A stretch of 64,000 nt of DNA from Phycisphaerae bacterium (lineage in GTDB: Bacteria > Planctomycetota > Phycisphaerae > UBA1845 > PWPN01). Positions 26,557 through 33,688 of this stretch are shown here, piece after piece (within the stretch, counting starts at the first letter, position 1; each line of letters starts with the position of its first letter). The position numbers were made by a program, and so were the translations under genes. A model generated the notes under the pieces. The model had not been told where the DNA came from, did not search any database, and saw nothing but the letters and a program-made list of their open reading frames with translations. The DNA is taken from positions 1-64,000 of the forward strand of contig JAGNEZ010000035.1 of NCBI GenBank assembly GCA_018003015.1, in the 5' to 3' direction.

Positions 26557-27306
26557 TCAATCAAACTCATCGCCGCGGAAGGTGCTGCCCAGGTAGGTGG
26601 TTCTCACTTTCGGGTCGTTGATCAGGTCGCGAGGCGTGCCCTCGGCCATGACCTGCCCCTCGTGAATGATGTAGCTGCGGTCCGTTACCGACAGGGTCTC
26701 GCGAACGTTGTGGTCGGTAAGCAGGATCGCGATCTTGTGCTCTTCCCTCAGGCGGACAATCTCCCGCTGTAACCCCTCCACCGCGATGGGGTCAACCCCG
26801 CTGAACGGCTCGTCCAGCAGAATCAGCTGAGGTTCGGTCACCAGGGCCCGGGCAATCTCCAGCCGTCGTCGCTCTCCCCCCGACAGATCACGAGCGTACT
26901 GGTGCTGGAGATGCTCCATGCCGAACTGCTGGAGCAGCTTGTCCGCTCGCGCCCGCCGATCCCGGCGACGCAGCGACATGCTCTCCAGAATGGCCGTCAG
27001 GTTCTGCCGAACGGTCAGACGCTGGAAAACGCTGGGCTCCTGAGAGAGATAGCCAATGCCCCGCTGGGCCCGCTTGTACATCGGCAGGTCCGCAATGTCC
27101 TCACCGTTGAAGATCACCTTGCCTGCATTCGGCTCGATCATGCCGATGGTAATGCGAAAACTGGTGGTCTTGCCGGCCCCGTTGCGGCCCAGAAGCCCCA
27201 CGATCTCTGCTTGGTGCACGCAGAAACTGACCCGGTCAACAACCGTACGGCTGCCATATCGCTTGACCAGATCGACGGCATCGAGCAGCTTGGCTGGAGC
27301 AGGCAT
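26557..27306 (-). CDS. lptB: LPS export ABC transporter ATPase LptB
   Basis: 249 residues. The ATG at 27306 follows AAGGTGAGG; an ATG ten codons earlier at 27336 is less well placed. Motifs: Walker A GRNGAGKT, Q-loop LSQEPSVF, signature LSGGERRR, Walker B LILLDEPFSGVDP, and switch LLTDHN. These match LptB closely. LptB powers LptFG to extract lipopolysaccharide from the inner membrane, so an outer membrane with LPS-like lipid is expected. lptA/lptC are not adjacent; the upstream neighbour is a spacer containing DnaA-box-like sites. Confidence 0.93.
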   Translation of the reverse strand: MPAPAKLLDAVDLVKRYGSRTVVDRVSFCVHQAEIVGLLGRNGAGKTTSFRITIGMIEPNAGKVIFNGEDIADLPMYKRAQRGIGYLSQEPSVFQRLTVRQNLTAILESMSLRRRDRRARADKLLQQFGMEHLQHQYARDLSGGERRRLEIARALVTEPQLILLDEPFSGVDPIAVEGLQREIVRLREEHKIAILLTDHNVRETLSVTDRSYIIHEGQVMAEGTPRDLINDPKVRTTYLGSTFRGDEFD

Positions 27307-27609
27307 TGCTGGCCTCACCTTACACAAGCCACCCACCGCTCTCGCAGTGGATAGGCTGTTGATAACTCCGAGGGCTCAGACGGTTATCCGCCTTCCGGGG
27401 TCCGTCTTCCACCCGATCCTGGCTTCGTCCCCCTCAGGGTTCGCAGAAGCCACCGCAGGCAATAAGACACTGTCTATCAACCAGTTAGGGCGGCAAGTAC
27501 AGTGCCACACAAGCCCGACGTCGCTTCCTGTCTGTACAACTGAAATAAGTAAACTCAAGTTCGTTACTTCGGCCCTCGTTGTGGATAACTCGATCTCGTC
27601 GGTCCTGAC
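27307..27609. other. Intergenic spacer with DnaA-box-like sites
   Basis: A 303-base gap between lepB and lptB. It contains a perfect DnaA box, TGTGGATAA at 27580-27588 (TTATCCACA on the other strand), and three near matches: TGTTGATAA at 27357-27365, AGTGGATAG at 27346-27354 and TTATCCGCC at 27384-27392. Around 27530-27570 the DNA is noticeably A/T-rich for this genome. The set could be a replication-origin element, a DnaA-titration or DnaA-regulated promoter region, or coincidence. No gene of the usual origin neighbourhood (dnaA, dnaN) is in the window. Confidence 0.4.
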
Positions 27610-29409
27610 CTAGCGGATCCACCGCATCCTGCCGAAGTTGGGAATCACACCCAGACCGGCCGCCCACGAGGATCGGTAGCCCGCCGGCCAGTACACGAAA
27701 AAGGCCCGGCCAATGAGCTGGTCGCCCGGCACCGTTCCCAGTTGGTACTCCTCTCCCAGGGGCTTCAGGTGCGGGCCGACTTCCCACCACAGCCGCGAAT
27801 CCTTGCTGGCCGGACTGTTGTCCCCAAGCATGAAGTACTCGCCTGAGTAGTACCTGCCATTCACGCCGCGCCCTTGACGCAACAACATGGGGTGTCCGGT
27901 CGTACCCCATGCGGGCCAACCCACGTGTGGGTTCGTTTGTCCCTTGTCATTGTCGTGTTCGATTTGGGGCGTGCTCTGGTAGTAGACGTCGCGCTCGACC
28001 ACCACGTGTCGGAACCGAGAATGCAGATTGCGGGCAGCTATCTGGACGGTGGTCGGCCGCACGTCATCAACCTTACGGAGGCTAACTTGAACGGCCCGGG
28101 CGATGTCCGGCTGGTACTCATCACCCGTTGCGACCAGTTCCTTGCCGTCGACGCGGAGCGAGACACGGTAGTCAACGTTCGCAAACTCGATCTTGACGGC
28201 TCGCCCGCTGCGGAGAGGTCTGCTGATCTTGGCCTGCCCCACCAGTCGCTTGCCGCCCGGCAGCCCCGGCCCTTGCTGTTCGATGGCCACAATACCGTCC
28301 GCTCCGATGTCTGCAATGAACACGTCACGGTCCTTGTTTATCTGCAGACGAAGCCCCCCGTTCCCGGCGATCGGGAACCAGGTGAAACGCAGACGCACAT
28401 CGCCCACGAGGAAGGTGCCGCCACGCGGCCCGCGACCGTAGCGCCCACTGTCGTTGTAGGTCACAAGGTCGCTGATCTCTTTCCCGCTGAACTGGATGGC
28501 CTGCAGCGTGTCTTCGCTGCATTCGCAGACGAGTTCGCGCCCCGACGTAGTCCAGACCTTCGCCGCAGCATCGCCCACCGGCCGCCATCCAACCGTCGAG
28601 ACCGGCCGCGTGTTGTCAGTTGCGGCCGGCAGATAGTCGTGGTCGTACACGTTGGACCACAGCGGCTCCTGAGCCAACTCGGTCTTCCTTGCGATCCTCA
28701 GGTGGGGCAGAATGCGCTGGTTGAGCTCGGCGTACCGGCTGTGAATCTGCTCGAAAGGGGCGGCAGGGCCCGACTTGATGCCGTAGAAGTAGACCTCACG
28801 CCGCAGTTCGTCCAGGGCCTCCACCACGCCAGGCTCCTTGCTCTGGAGTTCGGCCACTGGAACCGTGTATACGTCTCCGTCGATGATCTCCAGCACCTCG
28901 CCGGGCAGGCCGACCAGCCGCTTGATAAAGTTGGTCGTTCCGTCCTTCGGATCCTTGAAGACGGTGACATCCCAGCGGTTGGGCCCGAAGTGCTTTCCGC
29001 CCAGCCCCAGCGACCACCCCCACTTCTGGACCAGGATCCGATCACCACTGTCCGGACGCTGAAGACGAGCCATCGGGATGCGGTCGACCTCCGTGTCGCA
29101 GTTGGGGCAACGAAGGCGGTTGTTGTACACCCTGCGCTGGATGGCTTCAGCCACGTCCGTCTGCGTGACACCCCGCGCGTACTCGTATCCGCAGGCCGAA
29201 CAGGTAGTTGTGGCTTGGTCACCGTAGAGCGTCACCGCCATCGAGCCGGTCGGGATGACGAAGGCCTCGACGACAAAGGCCCGGAAAACGAAGGCTAGGA
29301 TAAACGCCACCACAATCGACTCGAGCGTCTCCCTGATGGTCTCAGTCACCGACTTGGCGGCCGGGCTGGCTGATGAAACTGTCTGGGCTTGTCGGGCCAT
29401 TCTGCGCAT
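27610..29409 (-). CDS. lepB: Signal peptidase I, enlarged, with zinc-ribbon insertion
   Basis: 599 residues, about twice the usual length. A membrane segment (about 32-48) precedes the catalytic serine in VIPTGSMAVTL (Ser56). The general-base lysine lies in NFIKRLVGLPGE (Lys163), and MLGDNSPASKDSR (from about 527) is the last conserved box. Between serine and lysine, CSAC (70-73) and CPNC (101-104) look like a zinc ribbon. About 350 residues (175-525) are inserted between the lysine and GDN boxes; part of this (RLRFTWFPIAGNGG, YRVSLRVDGKELVA) looks like a beta-sandwich. All catalytic elements are present, so it should cleave Sec/Tat signal peptides. Loss of the usual compact form is characteristic of some planctomycetes. 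Confidence 0.92.
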   Translation of the reverse strand: MRRMARQAQTVSSASPAAKSVTETIRETLESIVVAFILAFVFRAFVVEAFVIPTGSMAVTLYGDQATTTCSACGYEYARGVTQTDVAEAIQRRVYNNRLRCPNCDTEVDRIPMARLQRPDSGDRILVQKWGWSLGLGGKHFGPNRWDVTVFKDPKDGTTNFIKRLVGLPGEVLEIIDGDVYTVPVAELQSKEPGVVEALDELRREVYFYGIKSGPAAPFEQIHSRYAELNQRILPHLRIARKTELAQEPLWSNVYDHDYLPAATDNTRPVSTVGWRPVGDAAAKVWTTSGRELVCECSEDTLQAIQFSGKEISDLVTYNDSGRYGRGPRGGTFLVGDVRLRFTWFPIAGNGGLRLQINKDRDVFIADIGADGIVAIEQQGPGLPGGKRLVGQAKISRPLRSGRAVKIEFANVDYRVSLRVDGKELVATGDEYQPDIARAVQVSLRKVDDVRPTTVQIAARNLHSRFRHVVVERDVYYQSTPQIEHDNDKGQTNPHVGWPAWGTTGHPMLLRQGRGVNGRYYSGEYFMLGDNSPASKDSRLWWEVGPHLKPLGEEYQLGTVPGDQLIGRAFFVYWPAGYRSSWAAGLGVIPNFGRMRWIR

Positions 29410-29530
29410 GTTGCCTCATCAGAGACACATTCGTCGGGTGGGTAGCCTATCGGTTGGCACGGTTCCGGTCAACCAATTGCACGATCCCGGGGCGACTGGC
29501 AGAGCCCCCCCAAGACATCAGCGAAGACAT

Positions 29531-29570
29531 AAACAAAAGAGCCCACCGGCTTTGCGCTCGGCGGGCTCTG
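29531..29570 (-). terminator. Rho-independent terminator after 5S rRNA
   Basis: On the minus strand AGAGCCCGCCG pairs with a CCGGTGGGCTCT arm (one mismatch region) and is followed by TTTTGTTT. It lies about 15 bases after the mature 5S end and 120 bases before the lepB start. Confidence 0.85.
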
Positions 29571-29584
29571 TAGTTCGCAAATAA

Positions 29585-29694
29585 GCCGGCAATCACCTAC
29601 TCTCGCCCTGAGGGACTACCATCGGCCGCTTGGGCTTAACTACCGTGTTCGGAATGGGAACGGGTGTGACCCCAAGCGTATGGTCACCGGCACT
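29585..29694 (-). rRNA. rrf: 5S ribosomal RNA
   Basis: About 110 bases on the minus strand. The conserved core CACACCCGTTCCCATTCCGA and the following ACACGGTAGTTAAGC are diagnostic of 5S rRNA. The ends GTGCCGGTGAC and GTGATTGCCGGC pair to form helix I. A terminator follows. No 23S or 16S gene is upstream; the next gene on that side is comF, so this 5S copy is unlinked to any rRNA operon in the window. The ends are estimated from helix I. Confidence 0.95.
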
Positions 29695-29722
29695 CGGTAT
29701 ACTACATGATCCCGGCGGGGCG

Positions 29723-30499
29723 TCAAGGCCCCTGGGCCCGGTTTTTCGAGAAAATCTTCTCCGGCGTCGTTTTGGCCACCACGGCCGCGAAAACAGCCCG
29801 GGCCCCTGCTTTTTTCAGGACCTTGGCCATCTCGTTGATCGTGGCATTCGTGGTTGCCACGTCGTCCACCACGCAGATTGTCCGGCCGGCCAGGTGCTCG
29901 GGTCCCTTGATCCGGAAGATCCCCCGGACGTTCGCGGCTCTGGCTGAGGCAGGCAACTCCGCTTGGCGGCGCTTCTTGCCACGTACCACCGCCGCCCGCC
30001 AGACCGGCACGTTCAGCTTGCGAGCCGCGGCCCGGACCAGAAGACCTACCGGCCAGAAGCCGTGTCCCCACCGTTCCCAGAGGGTGATTGGAACAGGTAT
30101 CAGAGCCTCGATCTGGCCAGCCCACACCTGCCCGGCAATCGCGTCCGCCACCAGCGTGCCCAGGATTGCATCTAACTCTTGATGGCGTTTTAACTTATAG
30201 CGAAGAACAAGCTCGCCGGCGGGGCCTTCGTACGTCCCTACACGGACTAGGGCGTCAATGTCGACCCTTTGTCCCTTACAGTGGCGGCAGCCATCCGGAC
30301 TAACCATGTAGGGCTCCGCCACCCGCCCGCATCGCGGACAGAAAGCTCTGCTCAGGTCATCCATGAATCGGGACGTGCAGTGCGGGCAGGCCCAGGGGGC
30401 CTCCGGTGACAGGCTCGTGCCACACAACGCGCAGGCGCGGGGGTAGACCAACTCGCCCAGCCATCGGAACGGCCAGTGCACCGCATGCATGGGACTCAT
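29723..30499 (-). CDS. comF: ComF-family phosphoribosyltransferase-like protein
   Basis: 258 residues. The ATG at 30499 has GAGGG just upstream. The N-terminus holds a double zinc ribbon (CALCGTS, CPHC, CPRCGR, CRHC), and the rest is a phosphoribosyltransferase-like fold with the PRPP-loop sequence ICVVDDVATTNATINEMAK. ComF proteins take part in DNA uptake and in fork maintenance in other bacteria. The competence role is not demonstrated here and no other com genes are present. Its end is only about 28 bases from the 5S 5' end, so the rRNA promoter must lie inside or just after this gene. Confidence 0.88.
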   Translation of the reverse strand: MSPMHAVHWPFRWLGELVYPRACALCGTSLSPEAPWACPHCTSRFMDDLSRAFCPRCGRVAEPYMVSPDGCRHCKGQRVDIDALVRVGTYEGPAGELVLRYKLKRHQELDAILGTLVADAIAGQVWAGQIEALIPVPITLWERWGHGFWPVGLLVRAAARKLNVPVWRAAVVRGKKRRQAELPASARAANVRGIFRIKGPEHLAGRTICVVDDVATTNATINEMAKVLKKAGARAVFAAVVAKTTPEKIFSKNRAQGP

Positions 30500-30569
30500 T
30501 CTGCCCTCGTGCCGGATACGAGGCAAGCTACGCTTGTAGGAGCAGGGCCGATGCCATACTTTTTCTCCC

Positions 30570-31547
30570 GTGAGTCATTCGCTGGACTTGCTTCTCGAAG
30601 CGGCACTTGCCAGGCGGGCGTCGCTGCTGGCCGACCATCGGACCGATGCGCTGCGCCTCGTGCACGGGGATGCGGACGGGCTGCCGGGCTTGGTGATCGA
30701 GCGCTACGGCGATGTCCTCGTGGCCCAGTTTCACGAGGGACGACTGGCTGTGGAGGAGGACACGCTTCGGCCGGCGATCGAGAATCTGCGGCGAAATCTG
30801 GGGCTTCGCGCGGTCTACAGGAAGTCCTTCCTTCGCGATCGTGATCATGTTGCGCCCGATGTCACTGAGGTCCACACGGACCCCACGCCGTGGCTAGGGG
30901 ATCCGGTCGAGCCTCAGGTGACCATACGGGAGAACGGCCTGCGGTTCGTGGTCCGGCCGTACGAGGGCTTCGCCGTGGGCTTGTTCCTGGAGCACCGGGA
31001 GAATCGGCGGCGAGTGCGCGAGCTGGCTGCCGGGCGGCGCGTGCTCAACAGCTTCAGCTACACGGGGGGGTTCTCTGTGGCGGCCGCGGCAGGCGGAGCC
31101 ATCGTGGTGCACAGCGTAGACCTGTCCAAGCGATATCTGGAGTGGTGCAAGGCCAACTTCGCTGCAAACGGGATCGACCTGGCGGATCATCGCTTCTTCC
31201 GCTCGGATGTGTTTGAGTTCTACAAACGAGCGACGCGGCAGAAACGTCGCTACGATCTGATTGTTTTGGATCCACCGACGTTCTCGCGTCTACGTCGGCC
31301 GAATCGTACGTTTGTACTGGCGGATGAGCTGGAGCGTCTGGTCGGGGGCGGCGTGACGTTGCTCGATCCTGGTGGGATACTGCTCCTGGCGGCGAACGAC
31401 CGTCGGCTGGCCATCTCGCGTCTGGAAGAGGCGATCGCCGCAGGTGCCCATCCGCGAAAATGCAGCATCCTCGAGCGCCCCTCGCTGCCGGTCGATTTCC
31501 CGGGTGATCCCCACTACTCCAAGACCGTGATCGCCCGCATCGACTAG
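30570..31547 (+). CDS. RlmI-like class I rRNA methyltransferase without PUA domain
   Basis: 325 residues. It resembles the RlmI/RlmK group of 23S rRNA 5-methylcytosine methyltransferases: HGDADGLPGLVIERYGDVLV near the start, FLEHRENRRRVRELAAGRRVLNSFSYTG as the AdoMet-binding entry, and LIVLDPPTFSR as motif IV. RlmI of E. coli carries an N-terminal PUA domain of about 75 residues. Here the protein starts directly at the following EEHEE-type domain, so it is missing. Start GTG 30570. It is read divergently from comF, 70 bases away. Confidence 0.85.
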   Translation: MSHSLDLLLEAALARRASLLADHRTDALRLVHGDADGLPGLVIERYGDVLVAQFHEGRLAVEEDTLRPAIENLRRNLGLRAVYRKSFLRDRDHVAPDVTEVHTDPTPWLGDPVEPQVTIRENGLRFVVRPYEGFAVGLFLEHRENRRRVRELAAGRRVLNSFSYTGGFSVAAAAGGAIVVHSVDLSKRYLEWCKANFAANGIDLADHRFFRSDVFEFYKRATRQKRRYDLIVLDPPTFSRLRRPNRTFVLADELERLVGGGVTLLDPGGILLLAANDRRLAISRLEEAIAAGAHPRKCSILERPSLPVDFPGDPHYSKTVIARID

Positions 31548-31569
31548 CCGTGGACGGCGCGGAGAGGCT

Positions 31570-31977
31570 TCAGGGCATCTGGAGCGGTTGGCCCTTGCGG
31601 TAGACCGTGCCCTGGAATACGGCAATGATGGCCTTCTCGTCGTCGGTGACTCGAATACTGTAGGTCGCCAGCTTCGGATTGAGGGACTCCTCCTTCGCCT
31701 CGGCGTAGAGCGTTCCGGTCGTCGCGGCCTTCAGGTACGAGATGGTCGCGGTGATGCCGACGGCCAAGGTGCCGTGCGAGTTCGAAGCCACCGCGAACGC
31801 CAAATCGGCGAGGGAGAAAATCGCGCCCCCGTGGACCATCCGCACGCTGTTGTAGTGATCTTCACGGATCGGCATTCGCACTCTGGCGGTCCCGGGGCCG
31901 ACCTCGAGAATCTCGATTCCCATCGCTTTGGCAAGCAGGTCCTGCTGAAAGTAGCTTTTGACATCGGTCATCGGCAT
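31570..31977 (-). CDS. PaaI-family hotdog thioesterase
   Basis: 135 residues, a single hotdog domain. EDHYNSVRMVHGGAIFSLADLAFAVASNSHG contains the HGG motif of PaaI-type acyl-CoA thioesterases, with the catalytic acidic residue in SLADLA. It would hydrolyse aryl- or acyl-CoA esters in the cytosol. A paaK gene encoding aryl-CoA ligase lies 8 kb away, compatible with but not proving a link. The gene converges with the RlmI-like gene. Confidence 0.88.
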   Translation of the reverse strand: MPMTDVKSYFQQDLLAKAMGIEILEVGPGTARVRMPIREDHYNSVRMVHGGAIFSLADLAFAVASNSHGTLAVGITATISYLKAATTGTLYAEAKEESLNPKLATYSIRVTDDEKAIIAVFQGTVYRKGQPLQMP

Positions 31978-32347
31978 GCTGCTCCTTGGATTAGGATTGA
32001 GGTCTCACCAGTGACGGGATTGTACACCGCGGACCATTCGGGCGAAACGCCGTCTTTCTAGGTCTTCCAGCCATCTGCCCGGTCGATTCTTTGCCCCATT
32101 CATTTCGACCAAGCCCTACAGTAGACTCTAGAGCTGCTTGTCTCTGACTTCGGGTCGAACCGGAGTTTGGGACTGGATACGAGCTGTGGGAGTTGCCGAC
32201 AAGATACGATGTGGCCTGGATCTGTCAGCGGCCACATGGCTTGTGGGGGCTGGCGTTCCTGAGGTGTGGGACGAGCGTGGGGAAGGGGTAGCACGAGGGC
32301 GTTTCGTGAGTCCGACGATCAGTGTGGGCAGGAAGAGGGTCAGCCGA
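31978..32347. other. Region between thioesterase and DUF58 genes
   Basis: 370 bases divergent between the two genes. The DUF58 frame stays open upstream to 32138, but its first 70 codons are Trp/Arg/Gly-rich without family resemblance, so I treat them as non-coding. No terminator, repeat or firm promoter was found. Confidence 0.4.
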
Positions 32348-33688
32348 ATGCCGGCCTCTGGTATCCACGGGCCGGGTGTCGCCGGCAAGCCTTCAACGTC
32401 GAGTGCCTCCGCCCGCGTCACCGCGGCAAAGGCAACCAGGTTTCCTTGCTCAAGGTGGGCTCTGCTCCGCAGCCTGAAAATCACTTTTGCGGGCTTGCTG
32501 GCCTTGATCGTGGTGATCCTGATCGGCCTGGCCGCCTTGAACAGTGAAGCGAATCTGCTTTTCCTGCTGTTCAGTCTGAGTGTGGGCCTGGTGGTCTTCG
32601 GAGCGGTCGTTCCGCTGTTCATGGTTCGCTGGATCGAGGTGGAACGGGTGATTGCCCGGGCGGCAGTTGCCGGTCGTGTGCTCCCGGTGAGCTATGTGGT
32701 GCGGAATCACGGACGGTGGGGGGCGGCCTGGGGTCTGGTGATCGAGGAGACCGCGGCGGGGAGCGTTCTGCAACTGCCGCGGGGGTTCGTGCAGGAGCTG
32801 CCGGCCGGCGGTCACGAACGGGTTGAGTTGCTGGCTCATTGTCCACGTCGCGGGCGGTACCCGCTTAAGGCTGTGCGAGCCCGGTCCAGTTTTCCGCTCG
32901 GCCTGTTCAGCTGCGAGGTGGTCTTCCCGGCGGAAGCCGAGATCGTGGTCTATCCGGCGTTGGGTTCGTTGCGGGGCAACCCGTGGCGCGATCAGCGCTG
33001 GGCGGATGCCCAGACCTCACGGCAGCGGCGAGCGGGCCTTGCCGCGGAGGAACTGGATGGGCTCAGGGAATACCGGGACGGTGATCCCCTGCGGTTGATT
33101 CACTGGCGGCGCTCCGCCCATGCGGGCGACCTGGTCGTTCGCGATAGCCCTCCGGCTCAGCCGACACAACTCATCCTGCTCCTCGACCCCTGGCCGGACT
33201 CCGATTTCGGGGGCGAAGGCAAGCCGGACCGGCGGAGGAGACGCAAGGAAAGCCCGGTCCATCCAGAACAGCATGATCGCGAGGTGGAACTCATCATCAG
33301 TGCGGCGGCAACCGCCGCGTGTGATGCCCTGGAGCGAGGGCATCGGGTGGGGTTGATTGCACGAGGCCAGGTTCCGGTGATCATTCCCCCGGCCAGTGGG
33401 CGGCTACAGCGCCAGCGGGTGCTGCACGAGTTGACCATCCTTCGCGCCGGGAGTCCGGAAATGCTGGACGAACTCGTCTCCCGGATCCGGTGGTCGTCAG
33501 GATGGCACGCTCGCTGCCTGCTCTGCGTATCCGAGTTGAACGATCAGCATCGACGATTGGCCCGGTTCCTCGGCCGGCGGGCCGAAATGGTCTCCATGGT
33601 GGCCCCGGGGACGGCTTGGTTCGACTCGGTGTTCATTCCGGCGCCCCCCATCGCTGCGGAAACGCCGTCGGAACGGAGGGGCCCATGA
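32348..33688 (+). CDS. DUF58 domain membrane protein
   Basis: About 446 residues from the ATG at 32348 (GAGGG about nine bases upstream; start uncertain). Two membrane segments (about 40-60 and 63-85) are followed by a cytosolic or exported domain. The DUF58 signature is clear: LREYRDGDPLRLIHWRRSAHAGDLVVRD near residue 245. DUF58 proteins usually accompany MoxR ATPases, von Willebrand proteins and transglutaminases. Here the transglutaminase gene overlaps its stop codon by four bases, so the pair is coupled, but no MoxR gene is in the window. The specific function is unknown. Confidence 0.88.
   Translation: MPASGIHGPGVAGKPSTSSASARVTAAKATRFPCSRWALLRSLKITFAGLLALIVVILIGLAALNSEANLLFLLFSLSVGLVVFGAVVPLFMVRWIEVERVIARAAVAGRVLPVSYVVRNHGRWGAAWGLVIEETAAGSVLQLPRGFVQELPAGGHERVELLAHCPRRGRYPLKAVRARSSFPLGLFSCEVVFPAEAEIVVYPALGSLRGNPWRDQRWADAQTSRQRRAGLAAEELDGLREYRDGDPLRLIHWRRSAHAGDLVVRDSPPAQPTQLILLLDPWPDSDFGGEGKPDRRRRRKESPVHPEQHDREVELIISAAATAACDALERGHRVGLIARGQVPVIIPPASGRLQRQRVLHELTILRAGSPEMLDELVSRIRWSSGWHARCLLCVSELNDQHRRLARFLGRRAEMVSMVAPGTAWFDSVFIPAPPIAAETPSERRGP

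Noticed and set aside
27874-29298. Long plus-strand reading frame opposite lepB
   Set aside because: It mirrors the catalytic lepB gene on the other strand; no ribosome binding site or motif.
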